64,000 nt of DNA from Adiantum capillus-veneris. Its lineage: Eukaryota > Streptophyta > Polypodiopsida > Polypodiales > Pteridaceae. Positions 22,788 to 31,262 of this stretch are shown here, in pieces. Each line of letters starts with the position of its first letter. Position 1 is the first letter of the stretch. Below the pieces are notes generated by a model. It made no database searches. It was not told the origin of the DNA and was given only the letters and a program-made list of their open reading frames with translations. Where the stretch lies: assembly GCA_014529385.2 (NCBI GenBank), contig CM043943.1, positions 101,845,855 through 101,909,854 of the forward strand. The letters run 5' to 3'. Made by a program: the position numbers and the translations under genes.

Positions 22788-24190
22788 TGGATGCCTCCAC
22801 AACCTCTACATCTGCTCCCACATCCACCCCTTTGTCACGCTTCATCCTCTTCCTCAAAGACACCAATTACAAAGGGACGTTGGACCTAGCTCCACACCTT
22901 TTTCAATCATCTCCCCGACCTTGATGCCACAATTTCCCTTCACATGGATGCATTCGCCGAGATTTCAGCGTTCATGGAGGAGCACATCATAAAATATTTT
23001 GTATATGTCACTTCACATGCAAGGATCTGGGTGCCTTGTGATCTTTTGTGCTACATACAGAAAAGTGATAGCCCATTCATTAAGAGGTTGAGATGATTCC
23101 AAGAAATTATCACCGACCAGGCCATTTCTTAGACGAGCAAGCCCCAGGGGTGTCAATGCTCAAGAAGCGCAAGGGGGGGTGAAGTACCTTTCTGAACTAC
23201 CAACATTCATCTTGCTTGTGAGCAAGGAACCTGATTTGGAGGAGCTCCACCTACCACACCTTTAGGTTGGGTCCTTTATCAAGGACGCCAAGGAGCAGTA
23301 GGTTGCCTCCATGAACCTTGCAACGAGTACCCTAGGGGGATCGAGGAGGTTCTTGAATATATCCATCATTGTGGCTGGCCCTAGTGACACTCTAGTGCCA
23401 CTACCATTGACGGACAAGGCTATCCCAAAGGTAGAAATCACCCGCTTCTCCTTAGTGGTGGTGGATGGGGAGGAGTGTGTGTTTATGCATGATTTAGAGA
23501 AAGCATTTGGTTTGTGCATAGATGAATGCTTGAGCGTGCTATGCACTAGCACCAGATTTCCCTTAGACAATGCGCCAAATTCCCTTGAGAGCAACCTCTT
23601 GCCACTTTGGGACTCTGTTACCGACACTATTGCACTTGTTTGTGCAAAGGTCTTGGTGGTAGTAGAGCAGTTTCATGTGGATGAATAATAATTCCATGCC
23701 ATGTAGGCCAAGGGTGTGGCCGCTAGGATGCCTACTCCATTGCATCACCCCCCCTTTGATGATCAAAGCTCGTAGGTGTGGTGCAAGGGAGCATTGACTT
23801 GGGTGGAAAAGGCAACAGGGAGGAGGATGACAAGGAGCAGGAGGTAAAATCTATCCTAATTTTTATGTTATTTTTTATAGACTTCATTGTCTTTTTTCTT
23901 AACCTTGACTGGTTTATGATAAGACGTCCTAGAGGTTGATGAGTTTGCATCAACGACGGGTGGCAGAAGGACAGGCTTTGGACCTCAATCTTCCCTTGTG
24001 CATTACCTAGGAAAACTCCTCCCTGGAGATGTTTCCATTGTAGATAATGAATTCACTCCCCACGACCATTTTATGAAGTGGTCATTGAAAGATTTGAGCA
24101 GGGTTTTGTGTTTGTGCACCATTGCTCAGACTGCTTATTTTGTGTTACTAGTGCATAGATCCCCTGTATGCACACCATTTGGCATTGGCT
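22788..24190 (+). pseudogene. Unknown protein pseudogene
   Basis: Plus-strand coding relics in order: an ATG at about 22788 (MDASTTSTSAPTSTPLSRFI), after a frameshift SLHMDAFAEISAFMEEHIIK, then LSELPTFILLVSKEPDLEEL with two stops, then 23311-23688 (STLGGSRRFLNISIIVAGPS, HDLEKAFGLCIDECL) and 23960-24180 (VHYLGKLLPGDVSIVDNEF). Colinear frames broken by stops suggest one dead gene of roughly 400 codons. No known motif is seen. Its right end is cut by the LTR of F. Confidence 0.35.
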
Positions 24191-24254
24191 GTCATGGATG
24201 CTTGAGAGTTAGTCGTTGCCTGCATCATCACCTGTGTCATCACCTACATCATCA

Positions 24255-24467
24255 CTAGAATTCTCTAGAAGGTTCTAAAAGTATCAAGGATATTTTTAGA
24301 AGTTTCTAGATTCAGCTTGGAGAAGACTCCGAAAGAATCCAGAAGTTTCTAGAAAGCTAGCTCTAGAAAGTTGAAGAAGGACCTAGACGGTTCTAAAAGA
24401 ACTATAAGGATAAAGAAATTTCTAGACGCTTGGAGAAGATTTGGAAAGAATCTAGAATTTTCTAGAA
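24255..24467 (+). promoter_or_regulatory. Heat-shock-element-like array in F LTR (part 1)
   Basis: Alternating GAA/TTC units at 2-bp spacing, the form bound by heat-shock factors: GAAgtTTC at 24299-24306, GAAgtTTCtaGAA at 24342-24354, GAAatTTCtaGAc at 24415-24427 and GAAttTTCtaGAA at 24455-24467, plus looser units at 24260-24275. Function is inferred from the motif only. Confidence 0.55.
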
Positions 24468-24502
24468 AGCTCAAGAAAGTTGAAGAAGGATCCAAAAGGT
24501 TC

Positions 24503-24507
24503 TAGAA
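24503..24507. repeat. C2 target-site duplication (left)
   Basis: TAGAA, repeated at 26567-26571 immediately after the right LTR. Confidence 0.85.
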
Positions 24508-24650
24508 TGTTGAGATGTAGAGAGAAAGAGAGAGAGACGAGACAAGAGACACACCATATACGCTCCCAAAGACTGATTCATATTGAGGACAAGATACAAA
24601 TATATAGGTGAGACCAAGTTCAGTAGAGTGAGCCATATATAGCTCCAACA
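24508..24650 (-). repeat. C2 3' LTR (copia-type, 143 bp)
   Basis: Starts TGTTGAGATG and ends AGCTCCAACA. It is identical to 26424-26566 except at two positions, so insertion was recent. On the minus strand a polypurine tract (GAGTGGGGG, 24651-24659) precedes it. Confidence 0.9.
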
Positions 24651-24898
24651 CCCCCACTCAAACAAAGGTCTCTAGCTTTGGATGAAAAAAACCCTTGGGG
24701 AGTTCAAGGGAAAAACCCAAGCCCCTATACAATGTGAAATATGAACCAGTGGTGATGATGTGAAAGTGAATTGTGCATCTATGTACAAATATTCAAGTGA
24801 CTTAGATATCACAAGGTGCAAATGTGGAGTGTGCATAGTGCATGGTACCTAAAATATTACAATGTCATATGTACAAAGCTATTACAATAGAAAAGAAG

Positions 24899-25410
24899 CT
24901 AATCTAGAAAGAGTGAGGCCGAAGCAACTCCAAGCTCCGAGTGCAAGAGGATGAAACGTGACTCATTGAGGCCTTTGGTCAAAATGTCTGCAATCATCTG
25001 GTCACTTGGACAGTGTTCAACCATAATGGTTCCCTTGCGTACTTCATACTTGACATAATGATAATGGACAGCAATGTGCTTTGACTTATTATGTTGAACA
25101 TAGTCTTTTGCAAGACTAATAGCACTTTGGTTGTCACACCGCAAGGGTGTGCTAGAAAGAGGAGAGTGACCAATATCAACCAGCATTTGTCGAAGCCAAA
25201 TCAACTCACGAGCTGCAAGTGATGCCGCAACATATTCTGACTCAGTCGTAGAAACTGCAACACAACGTTGTTTCTTGCTGGTCCAAGAAACAAGACAACC
25301 GGCCATTTATAAAGAAGCAATTTCCACTAGTAGATCGCATAGATAAATGTGAGCTTGCCCAGTCTGCATCTGTGTAACCCAAAAGAGAAAGAGATTGCAT
25401 AGAATCCGAT
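24899..25410 (-). pseudogene. pol: C2 RNase H tail of copia pol
   Basis: The minus frame 25306-24899 has SWTSKKQRCVAVSTTESEYV (the TESEY catalytic motif), LRCDNQSAISLAKD and HYHYVKYEVRKG, ending in the usual copia tail. Upstream, in a shifted frame, comes LLGYTDADWAS. Everything before this (RT, integrase, protease) is missing. It lies sense to the LTRs. One frameshift at about 25305 inactivates it. Confidence 0.85.
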
Positions 25411-25429
25411 TCAATTCATGGTGACAACA

Positions 25430-26129
25430 GTATGTGTATGCGATTCGCATGTAAGATTCAAAATTGTTACAAATTTTATTTTTGAGCGTTGATTCTTGTT
25501 AACTGTGGTTGTTTTGTGTTAAGAAGAATATGATTAGTGTTTTATGTGGCGTTTATTTATAATCAATCTAATCGTTGATTACGTTTTCTTGTTAATGACA
25601 CCCTGAACTTCATCTCAATTTTTCTTGCTGTTCTACTCAAAATTTGGAGAAACGGGAAAAGCGCAATGGCACTTTTCATCCAAAACTTGTTCGTCTCCTC
25701 GAGCTCTACGATTTGAGTTCTAGGTTTGCGTCAATCGGAGTTCGCAGCAGAAAGTTATGTTGTTTTTACTGCAATAGAGCTTGACGCAGCTTTCTTCGTC
25801 CTACTTCTTTGTGAAGCGTCCGCGATCGTTTTTTTTATTTTGGCATTAACTTTTTCGAGAAGATTTAGCTTTTTTCTATTCGTATTGTGGCCGTCAATCT
25901 TGCGTCTCACGCCACTCTATTTTGAGGACTCGTTTATATTAACGTCTCCTTTACCCTGTCTTTTTTGGGTGACGTCTCTCACATCTTTGGACGTTCCTTG
26001 AGCATCCTTCTTACGTTTATCGTTGACAGAACGCAGTACTCATATCTCTCTCATTCTCAATTGCGGCCTTCACCATATATGGTGTGCAGATTCTGCGATC
26101 TTATCTTATACGTCTTCTCGCAACAAGAT
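25430..26129 (+). other. Leader-like sequence before the inverted gag in C2
   Basis: About 700 bp of AT-rich, largely frame-free sequence preceding the plus-strand gag start. It resembles a retrotransposon 5' untranslated leader and so appears to have been inverted together with gag. No primer site is visible at its left end. Confidence 0.4.
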
Positions 26130-26429
26130 ATGGCTATGAATATTCTCGTCAACGGCTTTCCTTCTGGCCAACGTTCTGTTCCTCCTTTCCAAGGTCAAGG
26201 ATTTCCAGGATGGAAAGCAAAGATGTTGTTAATTCTTGAAGGCGATGAACTCTCCGATGTTGTTCTTGGAAATCGTGTTTGTCCGCCTCAGCCTGTTGAT
26301 ACGGATAATGATAACGTGCTTATCACTGAAGGACCTATATTTGAAGATTGGAATGTTGTCTATACGGATTGGCAACGACGTGATAAAGCAGCTCGTCGGT
26401 ATATTCTTTCTGCTCTGATACCATGTTGA
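26130..26429 (+). pseudogene. gag: C2 inverted copia Gag N-terminus
   Basis: Plus-strand frame of 99 codons: MAMNILVNGFPSGQRSVPPF, then GQGFPGWKAKMLLILEGDEL, then WQRRDKAARRYILSALIPC. This is the start of a copia Gag (F.G..F..WK.KM..L, D..AR..I). It runs opposite to the RNase H and to the LTRs. The last codons before the stop, SALIP, are encoded by GCTCTGATACCA, which is also the reverse complement of the primer-binding site. The stop lies in the LTR. No lesion is seen within the fragment. Confidence 0.75.
26412..26423 (-). promoter_or_regulatory. C2 primer-binding site
   Basis: Minus strand TGGTATCAGAGC directly after the LTR, a perfect initiator-Met tRNA site. Confidence 0.9.
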
Positions 26430-26566
26430 GATGTAGAGAGAAAGAGAGAGAGACGAGACAAGATACACACCATATACGCTCCCAAAGACTGATTCATATT
26501 GAGGACAAGATACAAATATATAGGTGAGACCAAGTTCAGTAGAGTGAGTCATATATAGCTCCAACA
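26424..26566 (-). repeat. C2 5' LTR (copia-type, 143 bp)
   Basis: Second copy of the 143-bp LTR, followed by the TAGAA duplication. Confidence 0.9.
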
Positions 26567-26587
26567 TAGAAGAACTAGAAGGATCAA

Positions 26588-26605
26588 GAAGTTTCTAGAA
26601 TATTC
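26588..26605 (+). promoter_or_regulatory. Heat-shock-element-like array in F LTR (part 2)
   Basis: GAAgtTTCtaGAAtaTTC, four perfect alternating units at exact 2-bp spacing, 50 bp upstream of the TATA box. Confidence 0.65.
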
Positions 26606-26654
26606 TAGCCTCCTCAAGAAGCACCTAGAAATTTCTAACCTCCTCAAGCACTAG

Positions 26655-26662
26655 TATAAATA
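26655..26662 (+). promoter_or_regulatory. TATA box of F LTR
   Basis: CTAGTATAAATAGGGG; a strong TATA box in the sense direction of F. Confidence 0.7.
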
Positions 26663-26936
26663 GGGGTCTTGAGCGACAAGCCCCTCAGTCTTGCCAACAC
26701 CAGTTGTTGGGCTTCTATGAGGAAATCCCTCTTCTAGTTCTTATGTTCAAGTCTTGTCCTTGAAATCAAGCCTTGTCTTGTACTCAAGTCATGTAATCCA
26801 AGTCTTGTATCTAGCTCTCTTAATAAAGTATTAAGTCTTATAATCAATATTAAGCTGATCATCAAGTCCAAGTTCTTGTACATTGTGAGTGCCTCCTCTT
26901 GCTCTCTTCTAGCTCTATACGCGCTTATAACAGTTT

Positions 26937-26948
26937 GGCAAGACCACC
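26937..26948 (+). promoter_or_regulatory. Possible F primer-binding site
   Basis: TGGCAAGACCAC four bases after the putative LTR end. The tRNA is not identified. Confidence 0.35.
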
Positions 26949-26972
26949 ATCTCTTAATCTTCTCAATCCATC

Positions 26973-27710
26973 ATGGAGCCTATGATGGAAGATGTCAGCA
27001 ACGCATTGCAAAGCATCCAAGCTCAATTACAAGAACTTTGTGAGAGGAACGCTCAACTTCAAGCAGGGAAACCCCTAATCTTCAGACCGGCATTGCAAGA
27101 TCTTCAACGTCAAATTCAAGAGCTTCAAGAGACAAGCACACATCAAGCACAAGCTGCAAGATCCAGCTATCTTCAACAACATAAGAAGGAGTTGAAGTTC
27201 AGCGTGCCTAAAAAATTTGATGGGACTAGATCAAAGTTTAGAGGTTTTCTCCAATAAGTGTGTCTCCTCATTCAAATGAAACAAGAGCGTTATCCACATG
27301 ATGCCTCTCTCAAGTAGTCCTTATTGGGACCCTCCTCTTGGGTATGGCTCTCTCTTGGTTTGCTCCCTTACTTGAAAAAGAATATCCTCTCCTTCATGGT
27401 GAGGGAGTTCTCTGCAACCTTTAGGGATACTAATAGAGAAAGGGTTGTTGAAACCAAACTTAGAAATATTCACCAAGGATCAAGACCTGCATCCGTCTAT
27501 GCATCCGAATTTCAACAACTCACTTGTGATTTGACTTGGCATGAGGAATATTTAACTAGCCAATTTAGGGGATTTAAGTATGATGTAAAAGATCTTTTAT
27601 TGACTATGCCAAAGGTTCACACACTAAGCACTTTCATCTCTCAAGCAATAGAATGTGATAATCGAATATTTGAGAGACGACAAGAGAGGCATCTTGGGGC
27701 ACCATTGTGA
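26973..27710 (+). pseudogene. gag: F Gag (Ty3/gypsy), broken
   Basis: ATG at 26973, MEPMMEDVSNALQSIQAQLQ, followed by a Gln-rich coiled-coil stretch, then FSVPKKFDGTRSKFRGFLQ and a stop at 27255. It continues in another frame with DTNRERVVETKLRNIHQGS and YASEFQQLTCDLTWHEEYL, the plant gag domain order. Two stops and a frame change between 27255 and 27330 disable it. C3 inserted 65 bp after the last codons. Confidence 0.75.
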
Positions 27711-27774
27711 TCCCAAATAGAAGTGACACATAATGGCTACACACCTCAACAGGGCCATGAATCAAGAATTGAGC

Positions 27775-27779
27775 CCATG
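27775..27779. repeat. C3 target-site duplication (left)
   Basis: CCATG, repeated at 31258-31262. Confidence 0.85.
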
Positions 27780-27970
27780 TGTTGGGGTTAAGGCCTATGT
27801 GCCTTGACCGGTCGCCCAGGTTATGGGCGCCCGCCCACTGTTACCCTATACTTATAGTGAGTATACTGTATAGGGGGAGATGCCACTTCACAGTCTCCCC
27901 ACCCACATCGTGTGTGTGTCTCCTTCTCTCTCTCTCACTCTCCGTCTGTGGTGCTCCCCGATCCCCTTCA
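27780..27970 (+). repeat. C3 5' LTR (191 bp)
   Basis: TGTTGGGGTTA to CCCCTTCA. It matches 31067-31257 with 7 differences by eye (about 4 percent). Confidence 0.9.
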
Positions 27971-27972
27971 AT

Positions 27973-27984
27973 TGGTATCAGAGC
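27973..27984 (+). promoter_or_regulatory. C3 primer-binding site
   Basis: TGGTATCAGAGC, perfect initiator-Met tRNA complement, two bases after the LTR. Confidence 0.9.
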
Positions 27985-29329
27985 GTAGGTGCGGAGGGAG
28001 CACGTGTGTGCACAGTCACGATGACAGCGGAGAGCCAGTTTCATTCCCAAAATCGCGTCCGCGTGCGCGCGCACTTTCAAGAGTGCAAACAGGGTTTTGA
28101 CTTCGGCATCGGCAAATTCAGCTTTTTGAGAGCGTTTCCAGCAAGTGTCCTGCCGTTTTACCCCCCTTTTGAAGCCATTCGAGCCATCAGAAACCTCATT
28201 CGAGCTACGGTTGAGGAGCTGCATTTTTCAGCCCTCTTTTGGCAGTTTATGCTGCGTTTTTGGGTCGATACGGAGGTTTTTGGCATAGCTTTCACACCCG
28301 GAGTCGGATACATGTGATCCAGGAGTCTACCTTGGGGTTTTGGCACGCTCCGGACGCGCTCGTCATATCAGAATTTTAAAATTCTGAACGCTGAATTTTT
28401 TGCAGCAGCAGTTGTTTATTGTGTGTCGAGGATTCCACACATGGTTTGCTCTCAAATGTGAGAGTGATATTTGCTACAAGTTTCCTCAGAGGTGGGAGGA
28501 TACGATGTATGCCTTATGTGGTTTGTGCTCGGGGAGACTAATGTGATTGCATTTTGAGCTCGGCAATGTATGCCTCGAGCATGTTTTTTGGCAGTCACAG
28601 GTAGAGCAGATATTTGTGTACTAGATTTGCAGGTGTTTGCAATGATGTATGCAAAGCATTTGGAGTGCGGTTTGATGCGCTTTGGTTGCTCATGGTTTTG
28701 AGCGTGTAGTCAGTTTGGTTACTGGTTTTGTGGCCATTTTATTGACAAAACTCTGGCAAAATTTTCCCAGGAGTTTTATGCGTATCATTTATGCGATCTA
28801 GGTAGAGATTGCGGGTTGCACTCAGCATTTGCGTGCGGTGTTCTCTGCAGGTGGGAGATTTGTGCAAGTGTATGCATCAATACCGCACAGTGTGGGCTTG
28901 GTGATTAGCTCACAGATGTATGCTCTATGACGGCGTGTGTGCAGGTGATCTTCAGACTGAACAAGTCATAACTTCTTGGAGAAGTTTTGGGCTGATTCTT
29001 TATGCGCTACGGTTGGTAGTGTGGGGCTGAATTACGGGCTGTTTTTGGCCATGCAAGAGGGCTGAGAATTTTGTACTTTTGGGCTGAATTTCAGGGCTGA
29101 TTCGGTGAAGATTATGCACAAGGTTATGGTCGTCATGAATGCGTCTTGTAAGTAGTGCGTTTGATTGCAGTGTGATACTAGAGCAGGCGAGGCTTGTATT
29201 GACATTGCGGGAGCTCTATTTTGGAGTGTGTCTCACAGGTTTTACATTGTGTTTCTGGCCATATTTGTAGACAATTTCCAGGTGTTGTTGGTGATGTGGT
29301 TTTGCTTTCTAGTTTGCTACATTATGCTC
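27985..29329 (+). other. C3 long leader
   Basis: About 1.3 kb between primer site and the gag start. A plus frame at 28021-28317 (MTAESQFHSQNRVRVRAHFQ) is open but shows no known motif. The rest has G/T-rich text with short echoes (TGTATGC, GGGCTGA) and no long frame. Confidence 0.5.
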
Positions 29330-30442
29330 ATGGCAGAGACAGGTGATCGCTCAAGTTATGATCTCTCCGAAATGTGCATGTTTGATGGGTCAGACTTTGC
29401 AGCATGGAGAGAGTGTATGCTTGATGCATTGACACAGCGAGGGTTGCATCGACCATTGAGTGGTGATGCACGTAGACCTTCAAACATGTCTGACGATCAG
29501 TGGCAAGAGCTAGAGGAGATGGCACTATCTACACTCTCTTTGCACCTTGTGAAATCTGTATATGCTCTTGTTATGTATGAGACTACTTCGAGAGCACTTT
29601 GGCGTAGATTACATGATATGTATGATAGATCTGAGTCATCACGGACTCGTGTGAGACATGTACATTCACGAGTACGCCAACAGGTGATATGTTGGTATTG
29701 TGGTCATTCTGGACACGTTAGACGGCGCTGTTTTTGTCGTATGCGACATCATAGGAGACATGGCAGTCTGAGAGATGTATGTAGTGATGCCATGGACTCA
29801 GTTGCTTTGACAGCCGAGGCACATGTAGTGTCGGAGTATACTAGTGACGGGGATGTAACTTTTACCTCGAGGTATGCACGAGATGCTATACATGTGGATA
29901 GCTCACTCCCTTCGCAGTGGTTGCTAGACGCAGATGCTATGTTTCATGTCACGCCGCAGCGTGCATGGTTTTGTAGCTATTCTAGCGGGATGCTTGGCAG
30001 TGTACATTTGACCGATGGATCGGTGCATGCGATAGCAGGTGCAGGAGATGTGAGACTGTCATTACCGAGTGGTACATCTTACTTGTTACGACATGTGTGC
30101 TATGTACCAGATTTGATAGTGAGTTTGATCTCGATTGGTCATCTTAGAGATTGTGGATGTCAGCCTTCGCTACGAGAGCGAGATTCTGTGATGCATTTGG
30201 GTTCTCTAGTGATTACGAGAGGTGCCAGGAGTGGTACAGGTTACCCATTGCATGTGGATCACGTGAGAGACGATGTTGTCTCTGTGATCATGCAGCCAGG
30301 TAGACAGCGAGAGAGCAGGCGAGTCTCTTTTGCTTGTGGGTTGCAAGATGCTTTGCATGGAGTGCAGAGCAGTGACCTTGTTGTGCAGGTTGCGTCTATG
30401 GATGCACAGGTAGAGCGGGACATCTCTAGTGAGTCACAATAA
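29330..30442 (+). CDS. gag: C3 Gag with protease-like C-terminus (copia)
   Basis: The frame opens at 29165, but the copia-like start is the ATG at 29330: MAETGDRSSYDLSEMCMFDG, then SDFAAWRECMLDALTQRG, a gag opening (F.G.DF..W...M...L). An RNA-binding knuckle CWYCGHSGHVRRRC is complete. Next is WLLDADAMFHVTPQRAWF, where active copia proteases have D-S-G or D-T-G; here the triplet is D-A-D, so catalysis is unlikely. HVCYVPDLIVSLISIGHL follows, as in the region between copia protease and integrase. About 370 codons without a stop in an element with about 4 percent LTR divergence is notable. No integrase or RT follows. Confidence 0.7.
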   Translation: MAETGDRSSYDLSEMCMFDGSDFAAWRECMLDALTQRGLHRPLSGDARRPSNMSDDQWQELEEMALSTLSLHLVKSVYALVMYETTSRALWRRLHDMYDRSESSRTRVRHVHSRVRQQVICWYCGHSGHVRRRCFCRMRHHRRHGSLRDVCSDAMDSVALTAEAHVVSEYTSDGDVTFTSRYARDAIHVDSSLPSQWLLDADAMFHVTPQRAWFCSYSSGMLGSVHLTDGSVHAIAGAGDVRLSLPSGTSYLLRHVCYVPDLIVSLISIGHLRDCGCQPSLRERDSVMHLGSLVITRGARSGTGYPLHVDHVRDDVVSVIMQPGRQRESRRVSFACGLQDALHGVQSSDLVVQVASMDAQVERDISSESQ

Positions 30443-30457
30443 GATGAGTCATCAGAG

Positions 30458-30925
30458 GTGATGACCGAGATGACTCACATGGATGCTGAGATGTCGGCTA
30501 TTGTGGAGTCATTTCTTGATATGCTTATGCTAGAGCTTGATGTAGATTCAGGACAGATGGATACTCTTGGTACACATGTGATATGTGGTGGGCACGAGGA
30601 GTCACTCCAGAGATCGGAGTCAGAGTGCCATGGTCTCTATGATAGGGGACAGGATTGCCATGAGTTGAGTTCTGAGTTGGAGGTGGCAGAGATTGCCAGG
30701 GTTGCATCAACATTCGGTGTCCTCATGTACGAGATGCTGATCTCGAGGCCCGACTTAGCAGCTGCAGTGGGAGCATTTGCAGCAGGGTTGATTAGTTGTT
30801 CGATGACTGATCTTGGCATAGAGCATAGGGGAGGTTTGCAGGTATTGGACCGATACTTGCAGGAGTGCATGAGCTCTTGTAGACTCTTTGCAGAGCTTGG
30901 AGCTAGCTCTGTGTGGCTTCCGTAG
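30458..30925 (+). CDS. C3 second ORF, RT/RNase H-boundary remnant
   Basis: 155 codons in another frame, 15 nt after the gag stop. The stretch VASTFGVLMYEMLISRPDLA resembles the copia segment between RT and RNase H (G.LMY....TRPD), followed by a diverged remainder. No YVDD, TEAEY or other catalytic motif is present. It may be a degraded pol scrap that happens to stay open. Confidence 0.4.
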   Translation: MMTEMTHMDAEMSAIVESFLDMLMLELDVDSGQMDTLGTHVICGGHEESLQRSESECHGLYDRGQDCHELSSELEVAEIARVASTFGVLMYEMLISRPDLAAAVGAFAAGLISCSMTDLGIEHRGGLQVLDRYLQECMSSCRLFAELGASSVWLP

Positions 30926-31055
30926 TTGGATGTTTGTCTATCAGTAGAGCCGGATGCACTAGCTCATCGAGAGTCAGTGGGCATAGGTTGAGAGAATATC
31001 TCACCTTCTATTAGTTGTACACTAGTAGATCTTGCTTAAAGGCACATTGGCCTTT

Positions 31056-31066
31056 AAGTGGGAGGT
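31056..31066 (+). promoter_or_regulatory. C3 polypurine tract
   Basis: AAGTGGGAGGT directly before the 3' LTR. Confidence 0.7.
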
Positions 31067-31257
31067 TGTTGGGGTTAATGCCTATGTGCCTTGACTGGTC
31101 GCCCACGTCATGGGTGCCCGCCCACTGTTACCCTATACTTATAGTGAGTATACTGTATAGGGGGAGCTGCCACTTCACAGTCTCCCCACCCACATTGTGT
31201 GTGTGTCTCCTTCTCTCTCTCTCACTCTCCGTCTGTGGTGCTCCCCGATCCCCTTCA
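31067..31257 (+). repeat. C3 3' LTR (191 bp)
   Basis: Second LTR copy; followed by CCATG, the target duplication. Confidence 0.9.
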
Positions 31258-31262
31258 CCATG

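Larger units (their letters stand above)
24190..26932 (+). repeat. F (gypsy) 5' LTR, split by C2
   Basis: Inferred LTR in plus orientation. The right end at TTATAACA (26925-26932) is followed by a possible primer site. It contains heat-shock-like arrays, a TATA box at 26655 and a polyadenylation-like AATAAAG at about 26822. The left end is uncertain; TGTCATGG at about 24190 is the best candidate. Without C2 and its 5-bp duplication the LTR would be about 680 bp. No 3' LTR copy is in the window to confirm it. Confidence 0.5.

Noticed and set aside
27841-28224. 127-codon minus frame in the C3 LTR and leader
   Set aside because: Antisense to the element and overlapping the LTR; no motif.
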